Shown here: positions 1 to 22,357 of the stretch, in pieces | Layout of the letters: the number at the start of each line of letters is the position of its first letter | Numbering within the stretch: the stretch's first letter is position 1 | Source: Cristatella mucedo | Lineage: Eukaryota; Bryozoa; Phylactolaemata; Cristatellidae | Assembly (NCBI GenBank): GCA_009760855.2 | Contig: WPIO01000007.1 | Location: 8,633,001 to 8,697,000 of the forward strand | Direction of reading: 5' to 3' | DNA length: 64,000 nt | The notes under the pieces: generated by a model | Seen by the model: only the letters and a program-made list of their open reading frames with translations | Told to the model about the DNA's origin: nothing | The model's database searches: none | Made by a program: the position numbers and the translations under genes

Positions 1-80
1 ACCAGCGCAAGTGACAGCAGGTCCGCCAATAGTTGGCGTAGCTTCGGCACAGCTGTGGCTGTTGGCACGAGCCGACTTAC

Positions 81-10162
<10,082 letters not shown>

Positions 10163-10737
10163 GCTGCAGCTGTTACCTCGCAATGGACAAAGTAAGTACG
10201 ACACTGAGCCACCGCTGTGTTACCTGCATAGGATTTTTGTTCCTCGTGGCTGGAAACAGACGATGATCATTTAAAGGATGTAAAACTGCTCTAACGACTT
10301 ACTTACTCTGGCGCAGTGGCAATGTTTTCCACCTCCGGCGAAAGGAGGCGCGGTAAAACCCCAAACATCCGGTAGCTCGAGCGGGAATATTTGATATCCA
10401 GAAGGGGTGTGCCCCAACAGGTCATTTCTGCTCAATTTCCGTAGTATAGGTGGTCCGGCCTTGTAAGACTGTCTGGGTATTAGCGGGCCCTGGATCGTGC
10501 TTTTGGGCGGCAGTTGAGCCTAAGTGAATTGCGTTGTTGGAATTGCGAAAATCAATGCGTCGACAAGTCGACAGAGTTTAATATAATTCATGTGCAAAGC
10601 ACTCTAAGTGAACTTGAATCTTTTTATGACCGCGCGACCCTCACTAGTTCGGGTAGTCGCACAATCTGTGCGATGCGATAGGGACGCATCAGCTATACTC
10701 CACTTTCAGTTGAAAGCTACGCGTTAGCCTAGTTAGT
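10163..10737. other. SART3 upstream flank / presumed 5' UTR and promoter
   Basis: No coding exon recognised. No clear TATA box or initiator could be assigned by eye on the minus strand. Confidence 0.4.
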
Positions 10738-10838
10738 CGCTGCAGCCTAAAAGTTTCCGTGCTTATTTAATATAATAAATATATACATATATATTACAAC
10801 ACATATATTATAAGCATGGAAACTTGTAGGCTGCAGCG
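10738..10838. repeat. Foldback element: 29-bp inverted repeats around an AT-rich loop
   Basis: 10738-10766 and 10810-10838 are reverse complements with 2 mismatches in 29 (core CGCTGCAGCCT). The 43-bp loop is nearly all A/T. May be a tiny MITE or a cruciform-forming palindrome. A SINE-1 follows within 25 bp. Confidence 0.85.
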
Positions 10839-10861
10839 AGTATATATCAATAAAAATGAGT

Positions 10862-11035
10862 TATATATATGTATATAACTCATTTGTATGGAGCCCTAAG
10901 AGAACATAATCTCCATTCAGATGTTTCACGTGTGCCGCGGGGCTCGAACCCTCGACCTCGGCCAGCAAGTACATTCCCCTTGGCCTTGGTGGGGGCGAGC
11001 ACCTTAAGCACCGGACCAAACCAGCACGGCGCTCA
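10862..11035 (-). mobile_element. SINE-1 copy (tRNA-derived)
   Basis: On the minus strand: TGGTTTGGTCCGGTGC A-box region, B box GGGTTCGAGCCCC, tail with GATTATGTTCTCTTAGGGCTCC and a TATA run at its 3' end. A duplicated insert extends the spacing between the boxes. Confidence 0.85.
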
Positions 11036-11953
11036 TTTGACCATAGGTCACGGAGGGCTGCTGGTAACGATGACAACGTAAACGTTGCAATCACTTTGCG
11101 GTAAGGGTCGAAGCAGCACCGACGGTAGCTTGCTGGCCCGACGGCGCTGAAGCGGAGAAACTTCGTCACTCATTCCTTTACTGAGAGACTCTGACCAGTC
11201 CAGCTGAGAAGCTCGCCCAGACTATTCAACACTGACCAAAGCCAGAATAGGCAGCCGGTCGATTCAACGACTTTCAGTCGACTTCATCAGTCGACTTTCC
11301 CTCGAGTTGCAGAATTGCCCATTATGTGACCGCTCCTGCCCAGGCCTCCGATAAAATAAATTTAGGGGACAATACATTGTATTGTATTGTTAACAATATA
11401 TTGTGTTGGTGGCGCAACAATATCAATATATTGCATTATCCAAGTTATCAATATTATTGCAATACATACGGGGAAGTTTAGTTTTTAAGTTTTAAGTTTT
11501 AACTGCACTTCTAGAGTCCTGAGTAGGCCCGTACTGCGTGGATCGCGGACTGCGTAAATACGCTAAATACGCGCAGCGTGTTTAGAAGACACAATTTTAT
11601 AATTTTTCTTCCAGATTCCAAGTTCAAATAATTTATCCAAGTTCTCTGAGTCGTCTCGCCTCACCACCATCCAACAAGCCATTTGGCGCCTTTTCTTTGG
11701 CAATGCCTCAAAGGATTCGGTGTCTAAACTCTGAAAATGCAGCTGTGATTTGGAGCGAAGGTATGACGTCGTTAGGAATGGCTGCCATAACTTGATGATG
11801 CACGTCAGAATCAAACACCCAAACTACTTAGAAGTCCTTCACTCGCATGCTGTCAAAAGTATTTCATCGACGGGCAGTGCTGGAACCAACTCGGTGACTC
11901 CATTCACTCAACTCTGAACTACACGATCGACTAAAATCTACCAACATCTACAA
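11036..11953. other. Intergenic, AT-rich, no gene recognised
   Basis: Includes an ATTGTATTG/CAATATATTG-rich stretch at about 11370-11470 and a paired TCAGTCGACTT motif near 11275-11300. Nothing conserved seen. Confidence 0.5.
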
Positions 11954-14170
11954 ATGGTTAGATTCAACCGCTATGGCCCTGCATGTTCTGAGGAAATTAA
12001 TGCACAATGGCGAATGCCAGCCCATCCAAGACTTTCCACAAAGACGTCCAAGAAGTATGCGCTCCGATTGGTCACGCCAGTGAGAAGAAAATGTCGGCTT
12101 TTGCAAGTGCATCATCGCAATTTGCCCTCTTGTTTGATGGCTGGTCAGAAGATTCAACCAAATTTATTGGTAAGTTTCTTGCTTTCATGCAATTTTGATG
12201 AGTATTCTTAGTAATCATTTGTGTAACTTGTGTTCACTACCTATGCAGGTCTCTTCATTACATTGCCTGAAAAAAAGGTCGGCAGTGAGCCCTGGGTTTT
12301 CCTGCTGGCATATTTTCCCTGTTGCTTGACGAGACAGCCTTCACAGCTGCCAGCCATGTGGAGTTCATCCGTGCAAAAAAATGGCGGTACAGACTACCAG
12401 CCGAATGAGGATACCCAGGCTAGGTTCGGTTGGCTGGGACAGGACGGCTGTAATGTGGTTAGGGTCACCGGCTGGGCCGGGGTTGACCCATGGGCATGGC
12501 CGGATGTGCGGTGACGAGAGGTCACCGGGGCTCTTGGGTAAGAGAAGTTGGCCGACTAACTCATGGTGGTGTTGGACGCTCCCGGTCTCGCCGAGTTATG
12601 CACCTGGATGGGTGCAGGCGTGCTCTGGCGATATGGCCACGCACGCAAGGCAACGAGTGCCCAAGGCCCGAGCGGAGCTAGATAGCACGCTCGTTATTGC
12701 GACTTGTATATTCCGCATTCCCCGTGTAGCGTGTTCGTTCCCCCCCCCCCCATTAATTGGCGTCTTTCGGCGGAAGCTCTCGACTGTGGTAGACGTCGAC
12801 TCCAACTAGCCAAGCAGTTACTCAGCTAGCCGGATCTTTTACGGCGTACGCTCGTACTGTTGGAACGGAGTCGCTACAACGGCGGAACTGCGGAAGCCGA
12901 CTGAACAACTAACGCATTTGTTCGCGTTCGCTTCGTCGTCTCGCGCCCCAATAGGTTACTTTGGTAGGATCCCCCTTTAGACTTGTTTAGCTCCCCTTTT
13001 TTGTAGGCGCATGCGATATTATAGAGAGGTCTAACCTGATGGCCGCTCGTCTTACCCTACCTCAACGGCTTGGCGAGCGGCGGCATGGCCAGAGTAGGCG
13101 GGCGTGGTGGGAAATAGCCTCTGGCCCCTGGAGCTCGGCTACAAGTAGTCTGCTTTAGTTGTGGCAATTATTCTACAAATATGGCAACAGCTAATCTGTG
13201 TGATCGGCCGTTGTTGGGTTGCCGCAGTCATCATCTCAATATGGTAATTGACGCCTAAATTTCGCGATTTCTCTCATCGGAGTCCGAACTGGTTGGTAAA
13301 TTAACTTCAAAGTTGTTCCCACTCAAGGAGTCCGGTAGTCATCGTCTGTCAACATCATTGCGCCCTGTCAAACGAAATGTGACTCGCTGGCTTAGAGTTA
13401 CCAAAGTTTTTGAGCGGCTTGCTGCCCAATGCTGATGATTCGAACCCCTCACTTGCCGAATTGATCCCTACAGCCGCGAAAAGGAAATATTCATCGACAC
13501 AAAGCGGCCTTGGCTGATTTCAAATATGTTACTCTCGAAGTTGAAGCTCATGATGGAACCATCGTCGAGTCACGCGTCCTGTTCCACTGACTGATTACAT
13601 CGCTTTCATCATTCGACTTCGAGAAGTACCTAGGAGCTGATGCAGATATTGGTTCACAGTCCTGCATTTGAGACAACCGTTATCAAGATCCAGAATGGAA
13701 GCAAATTTCAATTGAATTCAGATTAAACTGCCTCTGTTTACTCACTACTGAAATCGCAATCCTGTAGTAATAATTCGGACGAAATGGACGCTTCCAGCCT
13801 TTCCTTTGCCGAGCGTATGTTGAAGCGAAAGCGTATGCAACAGGCAATGGCATCGGCTAACGTTGATGCAAAGTTTCTGCTGCCAACGTCGAATTTTGTT
13901 GAACGGTGGTTCTCCCTGAACAAGCGAATATTTTCTCAGAAACTTCGAAGTCTGAAACCGCGCACGCTAGAAGCTTTGGTTTTCCTCAAGCAAAATGTGT
14001 GTCTGTGGAATATGGAGCGTAATGCTAGCGTTATTTTTTCCGTTTATGTACCTCATCGTCCGGGTTATTTCCAATGGAACCGGATCAATTTGCTTCTGAA
14101 CATGAACATTTCTCCGGTCGGTATCTATTTTCGCTGGTCCAAGGATAAGAGAAACAGCAAGGAATGATAG
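11954..14170 (+). pseudogene. hAT-family transposase relic with an intact intron
   Basis: A DNA-transposon transposase (hAT superfamily, RNase-H fold with C-terminal dimerisation domain), broken by frameshifts and an insert. Visible pieces in order: FALLFDGWSEDSTKFIG (about 12119-12169); GT-AG intron 12170-12248; LFITLPEK then a frameshift to LLDETAFTAASHVEFI (about 12320-12371); GC-rich insert (about 12375-13160); NMATANLCDRPLLGCRSHHLN (about 13180-13240); VLFH, FEKYLGAD and KIQNGSK (about 13575-13710); and LPTSNFVERWFS with PRTLEALVFLKQNV (13880-14000), the dimerisation motif. Several in-frame stops make it non-functional. Family assignment rests on motif order remembered from hAT/ZBED proteins; terminal inverted repeats were not found. 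Confidence 0.75.
12375..13160. mobile_element. GC-rich insert of unknown type inside the hAT relic
   Basis: About 790 bp with composition unlike the flanking AT-rich relic separates two hAT motifs that are normally close together. No terminal repeats or target-site duplication could be made out, so the bounds are approximate. Could be a solo LTR, a MITE or another repeat. Confidence 0.45.
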
Positions 14171-14305
14171 GAGAAGCAGTGAAGTCATGTAAAACGCCGT
14201 TTATATGTGAACATTTGAGTAAATGTGCTTGCAGTGTTGTTCTAGTCTTTGCCAAGGAGAGTGCAGTTTCTGCACGAGTAGCAAATCCTAGGTCCAGCCA
14301 TGCAG

Positions 14306-15320
14306 CCAATAATAATAATAATAATAATAATATTGCACTTGATAAAGCACCCTCAGAGAACTTAATCTTTTTCTAGGCGCTTTACATTTGTTGCAAAGTG
14401 ATATGCAATAGAATAGTAAGTAAAATCATGCTTGAAAAACAAACAAAATGAATAATATGGTTAGGGGTGACATGCACAGGGTCAGCATGCAAATGTGGTT
14501 AGTGGCAGCATGCACAGTGTCAGCAAGCATAAGCACATCAAGGACGAATCACAGGGACCCACTAAATGCTGTCCTAAATAGGTATGTTTTTAAGTTCCTT
14601 TTAAATATGGTCAGGTCAGGGGATGTTCTGACGCAGGTCGGGAGGGAGTTCCAGGCTTTGGGAGCATACGAACTAAATGCACGGTCTCCAAAGGATTTAA
14701 GGTTTGTACGAGGTATTTCCAGACTGTTGGATTCCGAAAAGCGAGTGGTACGATGCTTGGCCTGATGGGGTAGTATATCTGAAAGATAGGCTGGAGCCAT
14801 AGAATGAAGGGACCTAAAAGTGAGCGACAAAACCTTGAAGTCAATCCGTTGCCTCACTGGTAGCCAGTGCAGGTCGGCGAGAAGTGGAGTAATGTGGCAA
14901 CTGCGACGCTCACGACAGACAAGCCTAGCTGCAGAGTTTTGCACCAGCTGCAATCGCCTGATCGCACATGCTGGTAAGCCAGTAAGCAGTGAGTTGCAGA
15001 AGTCGAGACGGGATGTCACGAATGCATGGACCAACTTAGACGTGGTATCCTTAACTAAACAAGCCAGAATTTTAGCAATGTTATGTAGCTGAAAGTAGGC
15101 AGATTTGACTGTGGAGCTGATGTGGTCGTCTAACGAGAGGTCACTTTAGAACATGATACCTAGATTTCGAGCTGATTCAACTGGAGATATGCTGGCAGAG
15201 CCAATTTTGAAAGTCAGCCTTTCCAATTTCTGAATCACACTGGGTTTGCCCATAACTAGTAAGTTAGTTTTATCATCATTTAGTTTTAGAAAATTTGCTG
15301 CCATCCATATTTCACTTTCA
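14306..15320 (-). mobile_element. LINE-A (CR1/L2 group): RT C-terminus, 3' UTR and tail
   Basis: Minus-strand open frame 14549-15034 (161 codons) encodes the part downstream of the RT catalytic core common to CR1/L2-group elements: FVTSRLDFCNSLL, AARLVCRERR, ITPLLADLHWLPV, FKVLSLTF and APKAWNSLP. The 3' UTR follows and ends in GTAAAGCGCCTAGAAAAAG, CTCTGAGGGTGC and an (ATT)n run at 14308-14332. Intact enough to serve as the reference for the family here. Confidence 0.88.
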
Positions 15321-15471
15321 AACGCATTTTTGCCATTACTTTTTTGAACTTATATTAAAATAAAGGTGAGCACGCTGGGTGGTAATCTGTATGCTGTCTC
15401 TCTCACGCCCTCAATCCTCCGTCTCACAACTCTCTTTCCTTGTCCCTCTTTTGCTGCATCTCCTCTCAGAT

Positions 15472-15985
15472 TTTGTCGCTCACTTTAGGTCACTTCATTC
15501 TTTGGCTCCAGCCTACCTCTTAGATCTACTCACACACTAGGCCAAGCATCGTACCACCCGCTTTTCGGAATGCAACATACCAATACCTCGTACAAACCTT
15601 AAATCCTTTGCAGACCATGCGTTTAGTTCGTATGCTCCCAAAGCCCGGAACTCACTCTCGACTTGCGTCACAACATCCCCTGACTTGACCACATTTAAAA
15701 AGAACTTAAAAACTCACCTTTTTAGGACTGCATTTAGTGGGTCGCTGTTATTCATCCTTGATGTGCTTATGCGTGCTGACACTGTGCATGCTGCCACTAA
15801 CCACACTTGCACGCTGACCCTGTGCATGTCACCTCTAACCATGTTATTCATGCTGTTTATCAAGCATTATATTACTCACCATTCAATCGCGTTCCCTTTG
15901 CAGCAAATGTAAAGCGCCTAGAAAGAGATTGAGTTCTCCGATGGCGCTTTATCAAATGCATTATCATTATTATTATTGTTATTAT
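15472..15985 (+). mobile_element. LINE-A 3' part, inverted relative to its neighbour
   Basis: Repeats the LINE-A RT C-terminus (ACCTTAAATCCTTTGCAGACC, GCCCGGAACTC) and complete 3' UTR in plus orientation, ending TTATCAAATGCATTATC plus an ATT-rich run. Forms a tail-out inverted pair with 14306-15320. Confidence 0.85.
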
Positions 15986-16200
15986 TACTCCCGTTCTCTC
16001 TTTGTTCATCCGAAAATCTCTAACTTTTTCTCTCCTCCAACACTTTGTCTTCCCTTCTTTCTCTCTTATCCCAATGCGTGTGTGTGTCCTTGTGAGAGGT
16101 AGTTTGTTAGAGTATGTGTCTTTGTGCTGTACTAACGTGAGTGATGAGAAAATTGGTATCGCGCTGCCGCTACTGCATAAAATAGAAAATGGAAAAATAT

Positions 16201-16327
16201 AACAATTTATAGAGCCTTTATAAAAGCTAAATCTCTATCCGGGCGCTTCACATACGCCGAAGGGTTCAACCCATGACCTCGGTCGCTTAAACGTGAGTAC
16301 CTTCACTCCTCGACCAAAGCAGAGCAG
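16201..16327 (-). mobile_element. SINE-1 copy, degenerate
   Basis: Minus-strand B box GGGTTGAACCC, tail with GAGATTTAGCTTTTATAAAGG. The AAGCGCCCGGATAGAG junction matches other SINE-1 copies. Confidence 0.75.
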
Positions 16328-16451
16328 AGTGTTGTGGTAGTACGGTAACTTGCTGAGCCACCACGGCCGCCTTGCGTCGAGAGCATTACGCCGAGCTTCT
16401 GGCATCACGCTAAGCTTTCTGCAAAAGAAAATATTTTAGTAGCACTCAAAA

Positions 16452-16625
16452 TGCTGCTATGCTTCCCACTTTCTCTTTGTTGCGTGAGACGAAGTCTGTT
16501 GGCTACCGCATGCGTACCGAAAGCCGCTTAGGCTGTGAGTGCGCTATACAAGACTCTCCTGCGTAACACCCACATGGTCTTTATGACTTTGTGGAGTTAC
16601 AGACGGAGATACATTACATTAAAAT
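16452..16625 (+). mobile_element. LINE-B 3' end
   Basis: CTATGCTTCCCACTTTCTC through GACGGAGATACATTACATTA, matching 2650-2945 and the minus-strand copies at 21.0 and 22.4 kb. Confidence 0.85.
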
Positions 16626-16649
16626 ACAAATGGAAAGCAATAGACACTT

Positions 16650-16860
16650 TCAAACCTCCCCCGGCTAATGGTTCGTTCTGGCATGCGCCCCCCGACCGTC
16701 GCCAACGACGAAATTACGTAATAATCCCACTCGATAAGCGACCGCCGAGTTCGTGTCGAACAAATGGTTTTGCACTATAAGTGCTCATTAATTGCGAGTT
16801 TAACTCCGTCTGTCTGAAATTTTGCGGGCAGTGTCCCCCTAAAACAAGTTGCGCAGGCAT
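16650..16860 (-). repeat. Dispersed repeat shared with 53.85-54.24 kb
   Basis: Reverse complement contains TTCGACACGAACTCGGCG and a following ATCGA...GTAATTT block also found at about 54127-54180. Nature unknown. Confidence 0.6.
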
Positions 16861-17454
16861 TGCTCCCTCCTAGATGCGAATCCTGGCTCCGAAACTGAGC
16901 GTTCGTTCGTATACCAACATGAAGTTTCAGGCACCGACGGGAGAGGGCATGTGCTGAGTCCTGGCCTATTGACGCTTTAATAGCAGATCCTTGTCTATCA
17001 ATTTAAGCTGCAGCAGCACTGCTGGCTACGGGGAAGCGATCGGATGCACCGAAGCACCGCGCGGACGTGCTTAAAGAACTAGCATTTAGACTAGACTGGC
17101 ATTTAGCACAACTAGCATTTAGCATTTAGAACCGGCATTTTTGCGGAACCTCAAAAACAACCAATTTTGCAAAAGCATTTTCTTCATAAACTGTAACAGC
17201 GGTGTCTAGCAACTGGCTTCTAGTCAATCTTGGCATCAGGCTGAAAAACGGCAGTGCTCAATTCTAGTTATTGACGTGCGCCTCCGACCGAACTAAGTGG
17301 TGCACCGTACCGCACACGTTTATGGCGCTCTCAGACCGATGTCTGAGAGCTTCGGCTCGACCGGGCCGCACGAAGAATCGATCAGCTGAAAGAGCTTCAT
17401 TGGCTTTCGGTAGATCAACGCATACAGAGGGAGTAAAGTTCAAACGCCGACCCT

Positions 17455-17605
17455 TAAAGCCCTCCGTGGCTTGGCTCCTTCATACCTAGCTGAACTGGTG
17501 CACCAGTTTCAACCTCCTCGTGCTCTCAGGTCCTCTATAGACACTAAATTAGCTGCTCTATTCCTACGCTCAGAGACCGGTGGCGATAGAAGCGTTTGCT
17601 CTGTG
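17455..17605 (+). mobile_element. LINE-B RT C-terminal fragment
   Basis: Translates to LAPSYLAELVHQFQPP and related residues, matching the minus-strand LINE-B frame at 22375-22797. Confidence 0.75.
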
Positions 17606-17801
17606 TGACTGGAATCCTTGAAATCATGCCAATCCATCCTAGCTAAAGCTAAGCCTAGCTCTATAACAAAATATTGTGGAATCACGGAGGCACAACCCAA
17701 AAATGCTGATATCTGCGATCAACCGTCTAATTAGCTACTCCCAGGTTAGCTCTTTACCTAGTGATTCCGGTAGAGAGACAACACATCGCTTCTCTACTGC
17801 C

Positions 17802-18067
<266 letters not shown>

Positions 18068-18084
18068 ATACACAATTCACATAC

Positions 18085-18925
18085 ATATATTTATATATAC
18101 CTTCTTTGAAAGAAATGATAGATAAGATTAGAGAGTCCATTCCTTGGGTAACAGCATCCATTCTGGACTCTTGTCCCGCAATAAAAACCCCACAAAACTC
18201 CCACCCTCAATTCTGTAAAGCACCTGTATGTCTACATTCAAGGAGGCTGCGAGTGACCTCATCCTGAAATTCGTTTCCCAGTCAAAGAAGACTACTAGCC
18301 TTATAAACTCCATTTCCATTTTCCTAGTTCTACTATGCGTAGATCTGCTGCTGCCATGAATAACTAACATAATCAATATTTCCTTAACTTCAGGACCGGC
18401 CCCACCCCTTTCAAAAGAGCTGTAGTTATGCTGCTAATAAAGAAATAAATAATAGACCAAGAAAACTTGAGCAGCTTCCTCCCCGTCTCTCTTCTACCGT
18501 TCCTATAAAAAACACTGGAACGAGTTGTGGCAGACCAGCTGAACTCTTACACTGCAACCTCAAACCTAGAAAGTGAGTTCCAGTCTGGGTTTAGAGCTAA
18601 TCCTTCAACAGTGAGCATTGCTTAGGGTGTATAACAACTTTCTCAGGAAAGCAGACTTTGGTAAATTATTTCTACTTGTTTTACTTGATCTGTCGGCGGC
18701 GTTTGATACAAAGGATCATAAAGTCCTTCTAGAGCGCCTCTGATCTAGCTGGGCATCACTGGCACTGCACTGCAATGGTTTAAGTCTAATCTTAGTGGGA
18801 GACTCCAAGTATTGATGTGAACGGAAAAAGATCTTTCAATGAACTACTCAAGTATGAGGTACTTCAGGGCTCTGTGCTTGGTCCGCTTCCCTTCAGTTTA
18901 TACTCTCCTTCTTGCCGATGCGATC
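18085..18925 (+). mobile_element. LINE-A reverse transcriptase relic, N-terminal and middle part
   Basis: Decayed RT: the ESIPWVTASILDSCPAI linker, TLERVVADQLNSY, FQSGFRANPST, the domain A motif LLDLSAAFDT at about 18683, GITGTALQWF and QGSVLGPLPFSLY. Many stops and frameshifts. Confidence 0.82.
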
Positions 18926-18951
18926 GCCAAGCACACAAAAAAGTAATAACG

Positions 18952-19145
18952 CATTTGCACAGCACCCTCAGAGAACTCAATCTCTTTCTAGGCACTTTAC
19001 ATGTGCTGTAAAAAAGTATGGTCAAATGATTAGTGGTAGCATGCCCAATGTCAACATGCATGACATAGTTAGAGGTGACATGCACCGTGTCAAGATGTAA
19101 AACATGGTTAGTTGTAGCAAGCACAGCGTCAGCACGCAGAAGCCC
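18952..19145 (-). mobile_element. LINE-A 3' tail, inserted in opposite orientation
   Basis: Reverse complement carries the 3' UTR CTGACACGGTGCATGTCACC and the tail CTAGAAAGAGATTGAGTTCTC. Splits the plus-strand LINE-A of 18085-20830. Confidence 0.82.
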
Positions 19146-20040
19146 AACGATTGACTTGTTAGTTTAATATTGGCAATTCACGAGTTCTTGACATAGCCAT
19201 GTTTAGGCCTCTGTATATTGCGTCAATAGGGTTTCAAGATGACTGGTTATTCGAATTTGTTATAAAACTGACAAGCAGCAAATGTTTTCATATTTATCAT
19301 ATTCGTCATGCTTCGAAATAGCAAGGTGAATTTGAGAATGGCCATGTATGCAATGCAATAACAGTATGCAAATATGTAAGCTTTGATCAAGCACACTAAA
19401 GCTATATGAAGACAGCTAGAGGAAGATTGGTGGTGTAAGAAAATACAGTTGGTGCTGATGATTCAGAACGGCTTTTGCATGCTTCTCAACTTCTGCCCTG
19501 CCACCATACTTAGGTTGCAGGCATAACCATTCTTCTACTCGAAAAGCCGTGGAGCCCTGTTGAATTAGCTTCCAGAACACAACCGATGTACGCATAGTAA
19601 AACAAAGAGGATCATAAGCAAAAACACTCGTCAGTTTTTTGTTACTGACAAATTACACACAGTAAAAGAAATGTTTGGAGCACACTATTGAAATGTCTAG
19701 AGCATCCGAAGCGTCGATGGTATGATCATGCGAACGCATAGTTGAAATTTGAACGGCACAGCTTCCATTAGCTGACAAACAACATCAGAAGCATAACTCA
19801 ACAACACCTATAGCTATGCTCCCTCGTTTCATATGGGCATTTGGGATACATACTATAGGCATGAGGACGGGGCTAACGGACTCGGCCCCACCACGGACCA
19901 AACCGAAGAAGTGGGCGATGCACAATATGTCCCCGAAGCCTTTTTATTTTCAGTGATTGGCTGTCCCTGGCAAGGTCAAGAGCTGACCCATCCTTGAACT
20001 AATCCTGGCTAAGGCTCTGGCACATGCAAATAGCAATTAT
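19146..20040. other. Intergenic, no gene recognised
   Basis: AT-rich sequence between the two halves of a LINE-A copy; no coding motif seen on either strand. Confidence 0.5.
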
Positions 20041-20044
20041 TCAT

Positions 20045-20830
20045 CTAGGATACTTCTAGATGGCGCCTGACAATATAGGCTTTCACTTATATACAGATGA
20101 CGTTCAGTTGTGCCTGTGCTTTGATCTTTCCCAGCTTTTCAGCAAGTCAAACTTTCTCAACTCGATTACTGCATATATTGCTGACATCTGCACACGAATG
20201 GCAGCGAACTTTTACAAATTAAATGACGATAAAATCAGCTTAGCTTACTAGTTATGGGCAAACCAAGTGCGACTCAGAAATGGGAAAGCTTAACGCTCAA
20301 AATTGGCTCTGCCAACATATTTCCGGTTGCATCTGCACGAAACCTTGGTGTCCTGTTCCAAAGTGACCTTGCAATAGACGACTACATTAGCTCCACAGTA
20401 AAGTCTGCTTACTTTCAGCTACATGATATTGCTGAAATTCAGGCTTTCTTAGACAGGGATGCTACATCCAAATTTATCCATGTATTTGTGACATTCCATC
20501 TTGACTTCTTTCACTTACTGTGTGCGAATCTACCTGCCTCTGCAGTCACGAGCTTACAATTTGTTCATAGCTCCGCAGCTAGGCTTGTCTGTCGCGAGCG
20601 TCACAGTTGCCACATCACACCACTTCTTAGGGATTTGCACCGACACCCAATCAAGCAGCTCATCAACTTCAAGATTCTGTCACTCACTTTTAGTTCCCGT
20701 CGTGCTCTGGCTCCAGCATACCTATCGGAACTACTGTCCTGCAATAACTTCTGCTATGATCAAGCTTCCTTTACAGCAGACGTAAAGTGCCCGGAAAGAG
20801 ATTAATTTATCTATGGTTTCTATACAAATG
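20045..20830 (+). mobile_element. LINE-A RT relic, domain C onward
   Basis: Continues 18085-18925: DNIGFHLYTDDVQLCLC carries the YTDD catalytic motif (the YXDD box), followed by [37 protein letters not shown] and ITPLLRDLH. A frameshift lies near 20250. Confidence 0.85.
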
Positions 20831-21007
20831 TTTTATTATTTTTATCATTATTCTTTCTCCGTTTTGACAGCTCCTTGTCACTTCTACATCACGGAAGCGT
20901 GGCCCATAGGACAATGTAAGCGTCATATCGCTTTATCGGGCGGCCACCGAAGGCAGCTGCACCGCAACCGTAGTCGACATCACCTTTTCTGCTCCAGTCA
21001 CCGAAGT

Positions 21008-21305
21008 AATGTAATGCAATGTAATGTAATGTATCTCCGTCAGTAACTCCACAAAGTCATAAAGACCATGTGGGCGTTATGCAGGAGAGTTTTGTATAGC
21101 GCACTCACAGCCTAAGTGGCTTTCGGTACGCATTCGGTAGCCAACAGACTTCGTCTCACGCAACAAAGAGAAAGTGGGAAGCATAGCAGAGTTAGGAGAG
21201 CAGTTGAGGTAGTGAGTAGCATAGAAGTAGCAGTTCAGGACCGCTGAAAAAGATGTGCCATAATCGGCAGTTGGAGAGTAGATGTCGTTTCGTAAGAAAC
21301 CCACT
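21008..21305 (-). mobile_element. LINE-B 3' end
   Basis: Reverse complement of the family end, with the terminal (TTACA)n at 21005-21035. Confidence 0.85.
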
Positions 21306-21527
21306 CCCCCTTCAGATGGCGTTCTCCGCCCTTGCAGCTGTTTCCGCTGCCACCCTACAGCGGACTGTGGCAGACTTTGGTGCTCTCCGAAACGGTGTCA
21401 CACATGCTCACCTGTGGCGAAAGGAAACATCCGACGTGACAAGGGGACCAGGGCTATAAAGAGGTGAGAGCCCACACAGGGACCAACTCTTCTCTTATCT
21501 GCACGATCTTCAATTTTCAAATATAAC

Positions 21528-21705
21528 AGTAATAATAATAATACATTTGATAGAGCGCTCTCAAAGAACTTGATCTCTTTCTAGGCACTTTACATTTGCT
21601 GCAAAGGAGGCACGATCAAATGGTTAGGCATAACATGCTGAATAAACATCAAGAATGACGTGGTTAGAAGTGACATGCATAGGGTTAGCATATAACATAT
21701 CGAAA
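21528..21705 (-). mobile_element. LINE-A 3' tail
   Basis: (ATT)n end at 21528-21542, then the standard tail and 3' UTR read on the minus strand. Confidence 0.82.
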
Positions 21706-22357
21706 ATATAAAATATTACTCGTAATCGCTACCAAAAGTTTCTACACTACAATCTTTTATTTAAATTTGTATTTATTGGTATTAAAATCAAGTGAAATTT
21801 CAAATCAATAAACACAAGAGGAGCCGTCACCTGGGTAATTTCTAACGATACAGTGAAACTTGAAAGCAGTGAACGATACAGTGAAACCGAAAGTGAATAC
21901 CTAGAAATTATCTCAGTTCTACAGTAATTGACTCAGTGCCACGTCTTTTGATGTAAATGGCCAGTGTTATGCACTGCAGCCAACTACTTTATAGCTTGGA
22001 AAAGACTATCCTTTGTCTGCCAAGAAAAGTAGGACAAAACTTGAACCTGCAAGAGTTTCTTAAAGCCCTTTGCTGACGCTTCCTACAAAAACTGCTCTGA
22101 TTTCAGGCCGGGTACAACCAAGCAAGCTTATTAGTAAATAAAGTTCCATCGCGTTAGTATTGTGGGCGTAGCACCGCCACCATGTTGCCCCGCCCTAGCC
22201 TGACTGAGCACACAACGTCTCTGCAGCTGGGTCCTCACCGCTGATTGGGTGGAGGCATGAGTGAATGACCGCTCGGTCACGTGATCTTTTTCCGCCAGGG
22301 CTCTTGTTCTGCTCCCCCAGTCATTAGCGGACGTGTCGTCCATCTCTGGCTCGCACA

